From Phytopseudomonas seleniipraecipitans (lineage in GTDB: Bacteria; Pseudomonadota; Gammaproteobacteria; Pseudomonadales; Pseudomonadaceae): DNA of 64,000 bases. Of this stretch, positions 1-10,046 are shown piece by piece. The stretch's first letter is position 1; the number at the start of each line of letters is the position of its first letter. Location: NCBI RefSeq assembly GCF_900102335.1, contig NZ_FNBM01000006.1, positions 124,001 through 188,000 on the forward strand. Reading direction: 5' to 3'. Position numbers and translations under genes: made by a program. Under the pieces are notes generated by a model that was given only the letters and a program-made list of their open reading frames with translations, did no database searches and had not been told where the DNA came from.

Positions 1-13
1 TATTATCGCCCAG

Positions 14-1627
14 TTATGTGGCGCTGACGGGTGACAGAAACGCAGCTTCCAGCAGCTGCTGCGTGTAGGCGTGTTGCGGGGCGTGGAAGATCGACTCGGC
101 ATCTCCTTGCTCGACCACCTGGCCTTGTTTGACCACCATCAGTTGATGGCTGAGGGCTCTGACCACAGCCAGGTCATGACTGATGAACAGATAGGTCAGG
201 TTGTATTTGCTCTGCAGCGCACGCAGCAGCTCCACCACCTGACGCTGCACGGTGCGGTCCAACGCCGACGTCGGTTCGTCCAGCAGAATCAACGCTGGCT
301 TGAGCACCAGCGCCCGGGCAATGGCGATGCGCTGCCGTTGCCCACCCGAGAACTCGTGAGGGTAGCGATGGCGGCTCTCGGGATCCAGGCCCACCTCGAG
401 AAGCGCGTCGATGATCGCTTGCTGCTGTTCAGCCGCATTGCCGATGCCGTGAATACGCAGCCCCTCGCCAACGATCATGCCCACGGTCATGCGGGGGCTC
501 AGGCTGCCGAACGGGTCCTGGAACACCACCTGCATCTGGCGCCGGAAGGGGCGCACCTGATTTTGCGAGAGGCCATTCAACGCCTCGTTACCGAAACGGA
601 TCGCGCCCTGGCTGCCGATCAGGCGCAAGATAGCCAGCCCCAGCGTGGACTTGCCCGAGCCGCTTTCGCCAACGATTCCAAGAGTCTGCCCGCGCTGCAG
701 GCTGAAGTTGATGCCATCCACAGCCTTTACGTGATCAACGGTGCGCCGTAGCAATCCCTTCTTGATCGGGAACCAGACACGCAGATCCTCGACTTCGAGC
801 ATGGTTTCGGCAGCGTGGGTAGTCACCGGGCCGCCATCCGGTTCGGCTGCCAGCAGCTCGCGGGTGTAGGGATGTTGTGGGCTTGTAAACAAGGCTTCGC
901 AATCGGCCTGCTCGACCAGCTCGCCGTTCTGCATGACGCATACGCGGTTGGCGATGCGCCGCACCAGGTTGAGGTCATGGCTGATGATCAGCATGGCCAT
1001 GCCCAGACGGGCCTGCAGATCCTTGAGCAGTTCGAGGATCTTCAACTGCACGGTGACATCAAGCGCCGTGGTCGGCTCGTCGGCAATCAACAGCTCCGGT
1101 TCGTTGGCCAGGGCCATGGCGATCATCACACGCTGACGCTGCCCGCCGGAGAGCTCATGTGGCAACGCCTTGAGGCGCTTCTGTGGCTCGGGGATGCCGA
1201 CCAGCTCCAGCAGCTCCAGCGTGCGCCGAGTAGCAGCCTTGCCACTCAACCCCTTATGCAGGGCGAGCACCTCGTTGATCTGCTTCTCGATGCTGTGCAG
1301 CGGATTCAGCGACGTCATCGGCTCTTGAAACACCATGGCGATGCGGTTACCGCGGATACCACGCAGTTTCTTCTCGCTGAGCTTGAGCAGATCCTGATCG
1401 GCATAATGAATGGTGCCGCTGGGATGCTGCGCCTGGGGGTAGGGCAGCAAGCGCAGGATCGAGTGGGCGGTCACCGACTTGCCAGAGCCGCTCTCACCAA
1501 CCAGTGCCAGTGTTTCGCCGCGGCGTATGTCGAAGCTGATGCTATTGACCACCTGCCGTCGGCTGTCGCCGTTGACGAATGCCACGGACAGGTCACGTAC
1601 TTCGACGAGGTTTTCGGGATGAGTCAT
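14..1627 (-). CDS. nppD: NppD/YejF: double-ATPase subunit of peptide ABC importer
   Basis: ATP-hydrolysing subunit of a dipeptide/oligopeptide-type importer on the inner face of the inner membrane. Two nucleotide-binding domains are fused in one 537-residue chain. Walker A (GESGSGKS) is at about residues 44-51 and again near 320. Each copy is followed by an ABC signature ([16 protein letters not shown]) and a DEPT Walker B. I chose the ATG at 1627: it is one base past the nppC stop and has a GAGGA Shine-Dalgarno. An in-frame ATG at 1651 lies inside nppC. This is the last gene of the nppA1-A2-B-C-D run. The family is known as YejF in E. coli (microcin C uptake) and NppD in P. aeruginosa (peptidyl-nucleoside antibiotic uptake). 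The function here is inferred from family and order. Confidence 0.93.
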   Translation of the reverse strand: MTHPENLVEVRDLSVAFVNGDSRRQVVNSISFDIRRGETLALVGESGSGKSVTAHSILRLLPYPQAQHPSGTIHYADQDLLKLSEKKLRGIRGNRIAMVFQEPMTSLNPLHSIEKQINEVLALHKGLSGKAATRRTLELLELVGIPEPQKRLKALPHELSGGQRQRVMIAMALANEPELLIADEPTTALDVTVQLKILELLKDLQARLGMAMLIISHDLNLVRRIANRVCVMQNGELVEQADCEALFTSPQHPYTRELLAAEPDGGPVTTHAAETMLEVEDLRVWFPIKKGLLRRTVDHVKAVDGINFSLQRGQTLGIVGESGSGKSTLGLAILRLIGSQGAIRFGNEALNGLSQNQVRPFRRQMQVVFQDPFGSLSPRMTVGMIVGEGLRIHGIGNAAEQQQAIIDALLEVGLDPESRHRYPHEFSGGQRQRIAIARALVLKPALILLDEPTSALDRTVQRQVVELLRALQSKYNLTYLFISHDLAVVRALSHQLMVVKQGQVVEQGDAESIFHAPQHAYTQQLLEAAFLSPVSAT

Positions 1628-1628
1628 C

Positions 1629-2648
1629 TTATTTCCTCGGGTCGAAGGCATCGCGAGCGGCCTCGCCGATAAACACCAGCAGGCTGAGCATGATGGCCAG
1701 CACGGCGAATGCGCTCATGCCGAGCCAAGGCGCCTGCAGATTGGATTTGCCTTGCGCCACCAGTTCGCCGAGCGACGGTGAGCCGGCAGGCAGGCCGAAG
1801 CCGAGGAAGTCCAGCGCAGTGAGCGTGCCGATGGCGCCAGTGAGGATGAACGGCAGGAAGGTCATGGTCGACACCATGGCGTTGGGGAGGATATGTCGGA
1901 ACATGATGGCGCCGTTACGCATGCCCAGCGCACGGGCTGCGCGCACGTATTCCAGATTGCGGCCACGCAGAAACTCTGCACGCACCACATCCACCAGGCT
2001 CATCCAGGAAAACAGCAACATCAGGCCCAGCAGCCACCAGAAGTTCGGCTGCACGAAACTGGCCAGGATGATCAGCAGGTACAGTACTGGCAGGCCGGAC
2101 CAGATCTCCAGGATGCGCTGCCCGGTCAGGTCCACCCAACCGCCATAAAAGCCCTGCAGGGCACCGGCGACGACGCCGATCACCGAGCTGGCGAGGGTCA
2201 GGCTGAGGGCAAACAGCACGGAAATCCGGAACCCGTAGATCACCCGCGCAAGCACATCGCGGCCCTGGTCATCTGTGCCCAGCCAGTTGTCCGCTGAAGG
2301 CGGAGCGGGGGCCGGTACCGTGAGCTCATAGTTGATGCTCGAGTAGCTGAACGGAATGGGCGGCCAGACCATCCAGCCATCCTTTTTCTCGATCAGATCC
2401 TGGATATATGGGCTTTTATAATTGGCCTGTAGCGGAAATTCTCCGCCAAAGGTGGTTTCCGGGTAGCGCTTGAGTACCGGGAAATACAGCTCGCCGTCGT
2501 AGCTGACTACCAGTGGTTTGTCGTTGGCGATCAGCTCGGCGCCCAGGGTCACGAAGAACAGCGCGAGGAAAATCCACAGTGACCACCAGCCGCGTTTATG
2601 CGCTTTGAAGTGTTCGAAGCGTCGCTGATTGAGCGGGGATAGTGCCAT
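1629..2648 (-). CDS. nppC: NppC/YejE: inner-membrane permease of peptide ABC importer
   Basis: Second transmembrane subunit of the importer, 339 residues, binding-protein-dependent transport type. The N-terminus holds one membrane segment (about residues 20-40) and a long periplasmic loop. The core membrane domain follows, with the cytoplasmic coupling (EAA) loop around EYVRAARALGMRNG. The ATG at 2648 is preferred over the in-frame ATG at 2669. It follows the nppB stop by one base and has a GGGAGG Shine-Dalgarno about 8 nt upstream. The tight spacing on both sides implies one transcript with nppB and nppD. Confidence 0.93.
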   Translation of the reverse strand: MALSPLNQRRFEHFKAHKRGWWSLWIFLALFFVTLGAELIANDKPLVVSYDGELYFPVLKRYPETTFGGEFPLQANYKSPYIQDLIEKKDGWMVWPPIPFSYSSINYELTVPAPAPPSADNWLGTDDQGRDVLARVIYGFRISVLFALSLTLASSVIGVVAGALQGFYGGWVDLTGQRILEIWSGLPVLYLLIILASFVQPNFWWLLGLMLLFSWMSLVDVVRAEFLRGRNLEYVRAARALGMRNGAIMFRHILPNAMVSTMTFLPFILTGAIGTLTALDFLGFGLPAGSPSLGELVAQGKSNLQAPWLGMSAFAVLAIMLSLLVFIGEAARDAFDPRK

Positions 2649-2649
2649 G

Positions 2650-3738
2650 TCAGGCCTCCCGGCTTTCAAAGTCGATACGTGGATCGACCAGGGTATACGT
2701 GATATCGCCGATCAGTTTCACGACCAGTCCCAGCAAGGTGAAGATGAACAAGGTGCCGAAGACCACCGGATAGTCACGGTTGATCGCCGCCTCGAAGCTC
2801 AGTAGGCCGAGGCCGTCGAGCGAGAAGATCACCTCGATCAACAGCGAGCCGGTGAAGAACAGGCCGATGAACGCAGCCGGGAAACCCGCAATGATCAACA
2901 GCATGGCGTTGCGGAATACGTGGCCGTACAGCACGCGGGTGTTGCTCAGGCCCTTGGCACGTGCTGTGGTCACGTACTGTTTGTTGATCTCGTCGAGAAA
3001 GCTGTTCTTGGTCAGCAGGGTCAGGGTGGCGAAATTGCCAATCACCAACGCCGTTACCGGCAACGCCAGGTGCCAGAAATAATCGATTATCTTGCCGCTC
3101 AGGCTCAGTTCATCGAAGTTGCTCGACGTCAGGCCACGCAGCGGGAACCAGTCGTAATAGCTACCGCCTGCGAACAGCACGATCAACAGGATGGCAAACA
3201 GAAAGGCGGGGATCGCATAACCGATGATGATCGCCGAGCTGGTCCACACATCAAAGGCGCTGCCATGCCGGGTGGCCTTGGCAATCCCCAGCGGGATGGA
3301 CACGAGGTACATGATCAACGTGCTCCATAACCCCAGGGAAATGGACACGGGCATCTTCTCGATGATCAGGTCGATGACTTTGGCGTCGCGAAAGAAACTC
3401 TCGCCGAAGTCGAGTTGTGCGTAGTTCTTGAGCATGATCCAGAAACGCTCCGGCGCCGACTTGTCGAAACCGTACATTTTCTCGATTTCGGCAATCAGTT
3501 CGGGATCGAGGCCTTGGGCGCCGCGGTAGTTGGATCCAGCGGTGGCCACTTCGCCACCGCCGCCTCCGGATATACGCCCCGTGGCGCCGCCGGAGGCCGC
3601 ATCAAAGCCCTCGAGCTTGGCGATCATCTGTTCGACCGGACCGCCAGGCGCGGCCTGGATGATCACGAAATTGATCACTAGGATGCCGAAGAGGGTCGGG
3701 ATGATAAGCAGCAGGCGCCGCAGAATATAAGCCAGCAT
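2650..3738 (-). CDS. nppB: NppB/YejB: inner-membrane permease of peptide ABC importer
   Basis: First permease subunit, 362 residues. It begins with a membrane segment typical of DppB/YejB permeases ([14 protein letters not shown]). A glycine-rich stretch at about residues 45-65 lies in the first periplasmic loop, and five or more membrane segments follow. The coupling loop is visible as [10 protein letters not shown]. The ATG at 3738 immediately abuts the nppA2 stop codon and has an AGGAAG Shine-Dalgarno. It acts with NppC as the transport channel. The glycine-rich insert makes the loop longer than in DppB-type permeases and is described as a finding. Confidence 0.93.
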   Translation of the reverse strand: MLAYILRRLLLIIPTLFGILVINFVIIQAAPGGPVEQMIAKLEGFDAASGGATGRISGGGGGEVATAGSNYRGAQGLDPELIAEIEKMYGFDKSAPERFWIMLKNYAQLDFGESFFRDAKVIDLIIEKMPVSISLGLWSTLIMYLVSIPLGIAKATRHGSAFDVWTSSAIIIGYAIPAFLFAILLIVLFAGGSYYDWFPLRGLTSSNFDELSLSGKIIDYFWHLALPVTALVIGNFATLTLLTKNSFLDEINKQYVTTARAKGLSNTRVLYGHVFRNAMLLIIAGFPAAFIGLFFTGSLLIEVIFSLDGLGLLSFEAAINRDYPVVFGTLFIFTLLGLVVKLIGDITYTLVDPRIDFESREA

Positions 3739-5589
3739 CTAGCGTTCTTCCTGCTCGGTGGTGGGCTTGTCTTCGGGCGTTATCACTTCTCCAATAGGCT
3801 TTTCCTGCCACCAGTTCATCAGGCCGTAGTCATACAACGGCGATTTCTGCGGGTGGCCGAAACGCTTCCAGTAGGCCACACGATAGGCATCCACGTAATA
3901 GTTCGGAACCACGTAGTTGCCCCACAGCAGAACGCGATCTAGTGCCCTGGTGTGGGTGATCAGCGACTCACGCGAGTCGGCGCGGATCAGGCCGTCGACC
4001 AGCTGGTCGATGGCCGGGTCACGCAGGCCGATGAGGTTGCGGCTACCGGGGTTGTCGGCGCTGCTGGAATGCCAGAATTCGCGCTGTTCGTTGCCCGGAG
4101 AGCTGGACTGCGGCCAGATCGACGAAGTCATTTCAAAGTCCCGCGAGCGCAAGCGATTGACGTACTGGGACACGTCGACACGACGAATCTGCAGGTCGAT
4201 GCCCAGTTCTGCGAGGTTGCGCTTGAAGGGCAGAATCACCCGCTCCAGGTTGGCCTGGTGATTGAGAAACTCGAACGCCAGCTGATTGCCGTTGGCATCG
4301 ACCATCTTGTCGTTCTCGATACGGTAGCCTGCATCAGTCAGCAACTGATACGCACGGCGGGCCTGATCGCGGATGATGCCGCTACCATCGCTGACCGGTG
4401 GCTTGAACGTCTCGGTGAACACCCGATCGGGAATTTGCCCGCGCAGCGGCTCCAGCAATTTCAGCTCGGCTTCGCTGGGCAGGCCGGTAGCGGCCATTTC
4501 CGAGTTCTCGAAGTAGCTATGGGTGCGCTTGTAGGCGCCATAGAAGAGCTGCTTGTTGGCCCATTCAAAATCGAACAACAGGGCGATGGCCTCGCGCACC
4601 CGAGGGTCCTGAAACATGGGTTTGCGGATATTGAAGACGAAGCCTTGCATGCCAGCCGGATTGCGGTTGGGGAAGGCTTCCTGGACGAAGCGCCCGGCGC
4701 GAAGCGCTGGCGAGTTGTAGCCCGTGGCCCAGTCTTTGGCGGAGTACTCCAGGTTGACGTCGAACTGGCCGGCCTTGAACGCTTCCAGCGCGACGGCCAT
4801 GTCGCGGAAGTACTCGATGCGGATCTCGTCGAAATTGTATTGGCCGCGGGCGACGGGCAGATCCTTGGCCCACCAGTCCTTGACCCGCTCGAAGCGAATC
4901 GAGCTGTTGGCCGAGAAGTCGGCGATGCGATAGGGGCCGCTGCCGAGCGGAATTTCCAGCCCGCCGCGCGAGAAGTCGCGACCGGCCCACCAGTGCTTGG
5001 GCAGTACCTGCAACTGGCCGAGAATCAGCGGTAGCTCGCGGTTGCCGGCATGCTTGAAGGTGAACCGCACGGTCCGCTCGTTTTCCGCCACCACCTGGGC
5101 GACGTCCGCGTAGTAATGGCGGTACATCGGGTCGCCATGCTCGATCAGTGCGTTGAAGGTGAAGATCACGTCCTCGGCGGTAACCGGCTCACCGTCATGG
5201 AACCGCGCCTTGGGGTTGAGAAAGAAACGCACGTAGCTGTCATCGGCAGCTTTCTCGACTTTCTCGGCCAATAACCCGTACTCGGTGAACGGCTCGTCGG
5301 GCGAATGGTAGGTCAGCGTGTCGTAGATCAGGCCCAGGCGATCGGCCGAGTTACCCTTGGGGATGAACGGGTTGAAGCTGTCGAAACCATTCAGGCCAGG
5401 CAAGCGCAGGATGCCGCCCTTGGGCGCGTCAGGATTGACGTAGTCGAAATGCTTGAAATTGGCAGGGTATTTGGGCGGCTCCCCGTACAGCGTCAGCGCG
5501 TGTTTGGGTGCGGCCTGGGTCAGGCTGGCGAGGCCAAGCAGCAGCAGGGCGCTGCCATGCATCAGAAATGAGCGCAGCGGACGCGTCAT
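3739..5589 (-). CDS. nppA2: NppA2-like periplasmic peptide-binding protein (SBP family 5)
   Basis: Extracellular solute-binding protein of the YejA branch, 616 residues. A signal peptide (basic MTRPLR, then a Leu/Ala core) is probably cleaved after TQA near residue 27. The mature protein shows family-5 features such as DYVNPDAPKGG, ARFHDGEPVTAEDV and PLGSGPYRI. I chose the ATG at 5589, which overlaps the nppA1 stop as ATGA with a GGAG upstream. The in-frame ATG at 5619 would bury the signal peptide. It is the second of two tandem receptor genes. In P. aeruginosa the equivalent pair delivers peptidyl-nucleoside antibiotics, and the natural substrate here is unknown. Confidence 0.9.
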   Translation of the reverse strand: MTRPLRSFLMHGSALLLLGLASLTQAAPKHALTLYGEPPKYPANFKHFDYVNPDAPKGGILRLPGLNGFDSFNPFIPKGNSADRLGLIYDTLTYHSPDEPFTEYGLLAEKVEKAADDSYVRFFLNPKARFHDGEPVTAEDVIFTFNALIEHGDPMYRHYYADVAQVVAENERTVRFTFKHAGNRELPLILGQLQVLPKHWWAGRDFSRGGLEIPLGSGPYRIADFSANSSIRFERVKDWWAKDLPVARGQYNFDEIRIEYFRDMAVALEAFKAGQFDVNLEYSAKDWATGYNSPALRAGRFVQEAFPNRNPAGMQGFVFNIRKPMFQDPRVREAIALLFDFEWANKQLFYGAYKRTHSYFENSEMAATGLPSEAELKLLEPLRGQIPDRVFTETFKPPVSDGSGIIRDQARRAYQLLTDAGYRIENDKMVDANGNQLAFEFLNHQANLERVILPFKRNLAELGIDLQIRRVDVSQYVNRLRSRDFEMTSSIWPQSSSPGNEQREFWHSSSADNPGSRNLIGLRDPAIDQLVDGLIRADSRESLITHTRALDRVLLWGNYVVPNYYVDAYRVAYWKRFGHPQKSPLYDYGLMNWWQEKPIGEVITPEDKPTTEQEER

Positions 5590-7508
5590 TGGGTGGTCTC
5601 CGTGGGTTTCAGCCACCACGTTCGCAACCCCAGCGTGTAGGGCGGCGTGGTGACGAAGGCAAAGCGGTTACGGTACGCCAGGCGGTGATAGTCGATGTAC
5701 CAGTTGGGAATGGTGTAGTGCTGCCAGAGCATCACGCGATCCAGGGCGCGGGTCGCGGCCACTTGTTCGTTGCGGCTGCGGGCTGAGAGCAGTTTGTCGA
5801 GCAGGGCATCGACCACCGGGTCGCTGATGCCCGCGTAATTCTTGCCACCTTTTACGCTGGCCTGGCTGGAATGGAAGTACAGCGATTGCTCCAGGCCAGG
5901 GCTGAGGGTTTGCGGCAGGGTCAGCAGTATCATGTCGAATTCGAATTGGTCCAGGCGCTGCTTGTACTGGGCGCGGTCCACGGTTCTCAGGTTGGCCTGT
6001 ATGCCGATGCTTGCCAGATTCTCGGTGAAGGGCTGCAGGATGCGTTCGAGGTTGGGGTTGACCAGCAATATCTCGAAGCGCAGCGCCTGCCCCTTGTCGT
6101 TGAGTAGACGCTGACCAGAGGGCTTCCAGCCGGCATCGGCCAATAGACCCAGAGCACGACGCATGGTTTCCCGGGGAATGCCGCGGCCATCGGTAATCGG
6201 CATCTGGAACGGCTCGGTGAAGAGCTGGGATGGCAACTGCGCGCGATAAGGTGACAGCAGCAGCCACTCAGCGCCCTTGGGTTTACCCTTGGCGGAGAAC
6301 TCGCTGTTGGGGTAATAGCTGGCGGCGCGGGTGTAGGAGCCGTTGAAGAGCGTGCGATTGGTCCACTCGAAATCGAACATCAGGCCGAGGGCCTCGCGAA
6401 CACGCACGTCCTCGAACGTGTTGCGCCGCGTGTTCATGAACAGCGCCTGGGTCTGGGTGGGAATCTGGTGGGGAATTTCTGCACGGACCACGTCGCCGCG
6501 AGTCACCGCCGGGAAGCGATAATTGTTCGCCCAGTTCTTCGCCTGCTGCTCAATGTACAGATCGAATTCGCCGGCCTTGAACGCTTCGAAAGCCACATGA
6601 CTGTCGCGATAGAAATCCACTTCGACGCGATCGAAGTTGTACTTGCCACGGTTGACCGGTAACGACGCCCCCCACCAGTTTTCGACTCGCTCAAAGCTGA
6701 GGCTGCGCCCTGGATTGACCTGGGTAATTCGGTAAGGGCCGCTGCCCAGTGGCGGCTCGAACGTAGTGGCCTTGAAGTCCCGATCTTTCCAGTAGTGCTG
6801 CGGCAGCACAGGCAGTTCGCCGAGGCGCAGGATCAGCAGCGGGTTGTTCGAGCGCTTGAGCACGAAGCGCACACGGTGCCGATTGAGGATATCGACACGC
6901 TTCACCTCCTGCAGGTTGGTGCGGTACTGCGGGTGGCCTTCCTTGAGCAGTAGCCGGTAGGAGAACGCCACGTCGTAGGCAGTGATCGGCTTGCCATCGT
7001 GGAAGCGCGCTTCCGGGCGCAGGTTGAACACTACCCAGCTGCGGTCCTCGCTGTACTCGACGGATTGGGCAATCAGCCCATAGCTGGACGCGGGCTCGTC
7101 GCCAGAGGGGTCGTATTGGCCGGTACCGACCATCAACGGCTCGTTGAGCTCGGTGACGCCATATTGCAGGAAGTTGGCCGTGGCGACCGGGCTGGTGCCC
7201 TTGAAGGTGTAGGGGTTGAGGGTGTCGAAACTGCCCGCGGCCATGATTCGCAGGGTGCCGCCTTTGGGCGCTTCGGGATTGACCCAATCGAAGTGGGTGA
7301 AGCTGGCGGGATATTTGAGCGTGCCGAACTGCGCGTAGCCATGGCTTTCGCTGAGCGTTGCCAGGGCCGGGAAGCTGGTGGCCAGGCCGAAAATCAGCGA
7401 GAGGAGAGGGCGTCTCAAGTGCAATGTCCGATCCGGGGCCGCATAGATCGCCGTACAGTAACAGCTTGTCTGTACAGGAAAAAGGCCAGCCCCGGCCGCT
7501 TGCGTCAT
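5586..7508 (-). CDS. nppA1: NppA1-like periplasmic peptide-binding protein (SBP family 5)
   Basis: First of the two tandem YejA-type receptors, and the first gene of the importer operon. The open frame is 640 residues from the ATG at 7508. That ATG lacks a Shine-Dalgarno, and the first 28 residues look unlike a signal peptide. A TTG at 7424 or 7418 would start just before LRRPLLSLIFGLA, a plausible signal peptide ending around PALA, so the true start is probably there. The mature region carries the same landmarks as its neighbour (FDWVNPEAPKGG, ARFHDGKPITAYDV, PLGSGPYRI). The two receptors are clearly paralogous but well diverged. The 3' end overlaps nppA2 by 4 nt. Confidence 0.88.
   Translation of the reverse strand: MTQAAGAGLFPVQTSCYCTAIYAAPDRTLHLRRPLLSLIFGLATSFPALATLSESHGYAQFGTLKYPASFTHFDWVNPEAPKGGTLRIMAAGSFDTLNPYTFKGTSPVATANFLQYGVTELNEPLMVGTGQYDPSGDEPASSYGLIAQSVEYSEDRSWVVFNLRPEARFHDGKPITAYDVAFSYRLLLKEGHPQYRTNLQEVKRVDILNRHRVRFVLKRSNNPLLILRLGELPVLPQHYWKDRDFKATTFEPPLGSGPYRITQVNPGRSLSFERVENWWGASLPVNRGKYNFDRVEVDFYRDSHVAFEAFKAGEFDLYIEQQAKNWANNYRFPAVTRGDVVRAEIPHQIPTQTQALFMNTRRNTFEDVRVREALGLMFDFEWTNRTLFNGSYTRAASYYPNSEFSAKGKPKGAEWLLLSPYRAQLPSQLFTEPFQMPITDGRGIPRETMRRALGLLADAGWKPSGQRLLNDKGQALRFEILLVNPNLERILQPFTENLASIGIQANLRTVDRAQYKQRLDQFEFDMILLTLPQTLSPGLEQSLYFHSSQASVKGGKNYAGISDPVVDALLDKLLSARSRNEQVAATRALDRVMLWQHYTIPNWYIDYHRLAYRNRFAFVTTPPYTLGLRTWWLKPTETTQ
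7453..7475. repeat. Inverted repeat upstream of nppA1
   Basis: GTACAG, 11 nt, CTGTAC: a 6-bp perfect dyad with an operator-like spacing. It lies 29-57 nt upstream of the two candidate TTG starts of nppA1. It could be a regulator site or a weak hairpin; no regulator can be named. Confidence 0.35.
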
Positions 7509-7525
7509 GTGTGTGGCATGAAGCT

Positions 7526-9085
7526 TCAGTCAGGCAGACGCAGGGTCAGCACCTGGCCAGGTTTCAGCGCCTTGCCGGTCCTTGGATTCCAGCTTTGCAG
7601 GCTCTTCATCTGTACATTGAAACGTTTGGCAATCAGGTGCAGCGAGTCGCCTTTGCGCACCTTGTAATAGGTCACGTCGTCACGCGAGAGCTGCGCAACT
7701 GAGGGGCGCTCGGTGGTACCGCGCACTTTCAGATCCTGGCCGACCCGCAATGCATTGCCTTTCAGTGCATTCCAATGCTGGATGTCGGTGACCGACACGC
7801 TGTGCGCTTTGGCGATCGTCCAGAGGTTGTCGCCGCTGCGTACCTGATAGGTGCGCGATGCCAGCGCAGTATTGCCGGCACGTTGCGGCGCTGCTTCCTG
7901 TGTTGGCTGAGCCGTGGTCGGCAGATTGATATGCTGGCCGACGCGCAAGGTACTACTGGCGAGCTGGTTGAGCTCCTTGATGCTGGCGACGCTCAGCTCG
8001 TAGCGGCTGGCGATACCATGCAGGTTGTCGCCCGGGCGCACCACGTATTCCTGCCAGTTGCGCAGGTCCTGAGGCTTGAGGGTCGACAGGTTGGCCGTCA
8101 GCAGCTCGACCTTCTCGGTTGGCACCAGCAGGTGCTGCGGGCCGTCCATGGTGATACGTTTTTTGAACGCCGGGTTGAGCAGGTACAGCTCGTCTTCATC
8201 GACCTCGGCGAGGGCTGCGATGCGCGACAGGTCCATGCGCTGCTTGAGCTCCACTTCTTCGAAGTAAGGCTCGTTGGCAATCGGGTTGAGGCTCACGCCG
8301 TAAGCGCCGGGCGCCATGATGACCTGAGACAGGGCCAGCAGTTTGGGAACGTAATTCTGGGTTTCCTGGGGCAGCGACAGGTTCCAGTAGTCAGTCGGCA
8401 AGCCAAGCTTCTGATTGCGCTCGATGGCGCGGCTGACGCGTCCTTCACCAGCATTGTAAGCTGCCAGCGCCAGTAGCCAGTCGCCGTTGAACATCTCGTG
8501 CAGGCGCGCCAGGTAATTCATGGCTGCCTGGGTGGAGGCCGTAACATCGCGACGGCCGTCGTACCAACTGGTCTGGCGCAGGTTGAAGTGACGGCCCGTA
8601 GACGGTATGAACTGCCACAGCCCAACAGCATTGGCTGGCGAGTAGGCGAACGGGTTGTAGGCGCTTTCGATCATCGGCAGCAGCGCCAACTCCATGGGCA
8701 TGTTGCGCTCTTGCAGGCGTTCAACAATGTAATGAATGTAGGGGCTGCTGCGCTCACCGGACGTTTCCACGAAGGACGGGTTGCTGGCGAACCAAAGGCG
8801 CTGCTGCTCGATCCGCGGATTGACGCCAATGGTGTCCTGTAGTTGATAACCTGCCCGTACCCGCTCCCAAATGTCCTTGGGCTGCTCGGCTTGAGCCGCA
8901 GCATTGATCCAAAGGGGCTCTTGCGGCGTTCTGCCACTCAAATCGACAGTCGGGCCTGTATCGTTAACGGCCTGTTGGTCGAGGCTTTGGCAGCCACTGA
9001 GAACAGCGCAAATAGCCATGGCGAGCGCCGGGGAGCGCAAGGCCAATGCCTTTTGGTTCAACGAGTTACGGGGACAGGAAGGCAT
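7526..9085 (-). CDS. mltD: Membrane-bound lytic transglycosylase D (lipoprotein, three LysM)
   Basis: Cleaves the MurNAc-GlcNAc bond of peptidoglycan, giving anhydro-muropeptides. It is anchored as a lipoprotein, with lipobox LSGC at residues 29-32. The SLT catalytic domain spans about 110-270: the catalytic Glu is E140 in IESAYNP, followed by GLWQFIPSTGR and AAYNAGEG. Three LysM peptidoglycan-binding repeats follow at about 347-388, 413-455 and 473-516, so the chain of 519 residues has the layout expected for MltD. It lies 17 nt upstream of the nppA1 open frame in the same direction and downstream of gloB, as in other pseudomonads. Confidence 0.95.
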   Translation of the reverse strand: MPSCPRNSLNQKALALRSPALAMAICAVLSGCQSLDQQAVNDTGPTVDLSGRTPQEPLWINAAAQAEQPKDIWERVRAGYQLQDTIGVNPRIEQQRLWFASNPSFVETSGERSSPYIHYIVERLQERNMPMELALLPMIESAYNPFAYSPANAVGLWQFIPSTGRHFNLRQTSWYDGRRDVTASTQAAMNYLARLHEMFNGDWLLALAAYNAGEGRVSRAIERNQKLGLPTDYWNLSLPQETQNYVPKLLALSQVIMAPGAYGVSLNPIANEPYFEEVELKQRMDLSRIAALAEVDEDELYLLNPAFKKRITMDGPQHLLVPTEKVELLTANLSTLKPQDLRNWQEYVVRPGDNLHGIASRYELSVASIKELNQLASSTLRVGQHINLPTTAQPTQEAAPQRAGNTALASRTYQVRSGDNLWTIAKAHSVSVTDIQHWNALKGNALRVGQDLKVRGTTERPSVAQLSRDDVTYYKVRKGDSLHLIAKRFNVQMKSLQSWNPRTGKALKPGQVLTLRLPD

Positions 9086-9143
9086 TGGTTAGTGGGGGTG
9101 TCCTGGATCGAAAGTCGGGGGATTCTAGAAACCGATCCAGGTG

Positions 9144-9160
9144 TGGTCAAGTTTTGACCA
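9144..9160. repeat. Short hairpin between gloB and mltD
   Basis: TGGTCAA-GTT-TTGACCA, a perfect 7-bp stem with a 3-nt loop, about 25 nt past the gloB stop. No T-run follows on the minus strand, so it is at best a weak terminator or a processing or regulator site. Confidence 0.3.
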
Positions 9161-9184
9161 GTATTTTGCGGCCTAGTCGGCGCT

Positions 9185-9958
9185 TCAGAAATGATCTTTC
9201 CAGGCGCGCAGCGCGGCGAAAACCTCACCCTCACTGCCCATCGCGCGGCCTTCACGGCTGGTGACCATTTCTTTAACCGATGTTTCAGCAGCTCGTAAAA
9301 AGGGGTTGGTGGCGCGCTCCAACGCCAGTTGCGAAGGCAGGCTGATACGGCCCTGTTCACGCCATTCGCTAACTTGCTGCAAGCGTGCGGCAACGGCCGG
9401 ATTGTCAGGCTCGACAGCGTGGGCGAAGCGCAGGTTGCTCAAGGTGTACTCATGGGCGCAGTACACCAGCGTACTGTCCGGCAATGCCGCCAGACGTTGC
9501 AGCGAATTGTGCATTTGCGCAGGTGAGCCTTCGAACAGCCGGCCGCAGCCGGCCGCGAACAGCGTATCGCCACAGAACAACCAGTGATGGTCGCCCTGAT
9601 AGAAAGCAATGTGGCCTAGGGTATGACCGGGCACCTCGATGACCTGCAACGTGAGGCCAAGCACTTCTATGCGCTCGCCATCGACCAACGCCTGATCCCG
9701 GCCGGGGATGGTTTCATTCGCCGGGCCATGCACGCGCGCACCGGTCTCGCTGCGCAATTGCTCGACGCCGCCGACATGATCGGCGTGGTGGTGGGTGATC
9801 AGAATATCGCTCAAGGTCCAGTCGCTATGCGCCTGCAGCCAGGCCTTCACCGGCGCGGCGTCACCGGGGTCGACGACAGCGACGCGTTTGCTTTGCTGGT
9901 CCTGGAGCAGCCAGATGTAATTGTCTGAGAATGCGCTGAGGGCTTCGATCTTGATCAT
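9185..9958 (-). CDS. gloB: Hydroxyacylglutathione hydrolase (glyoxalase II)
   Basis: Second enzyme of the glyoxalase pathway; hydrolyses S-lactoylglutathione to glutathione and D-lactate in the cytoplasm. It has a metallo-beta-lactamase fold with the dinuclear metal motif [10 protein letters not shown], then GHTLGHIAF, the FCGDTLF Asp and the CAHEYT His. The ATG at 9958 gives [14 protein letters not shown] and 257 residues, the usual length. The longer in-frame start at 10003 adds an unconserved tail and would run into the divergent leader. Divergent from the methyltransferase gene at 10047. Confidence 0.95.
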   Translation of the reverse strand: MIKIEALSAFSDNYIWLLQDQQSKRVAVVDPGDAAPVKAWLQAHSDWTLSDILITHHHADHVGGVEQLRSETGARVHGPANETIPGRDQALVDGERIEVLGLTLQVIEVPGHTLGHIAFYQGDHHWLFCGDTLFAAGCGRLFEGSPAQMHNSLQRLAALPDSTLVYCAHEYTLSNLRFAHAVEPDNPAVAARLQQVSEWREQGRISLPSQLALERATNPFLRAAETSVKEMVTSREGRAMGSEGEVFAALRAWKDHF

Positions 9959-10046
9959 CAGGTGGTCGCCAAGCGGGGGACAAAGGTGCATCTTAGGTGT
10001 CATTGTTGAAGATGGCTATGCAGGTACTGTCCATGAGCAAGAATCC

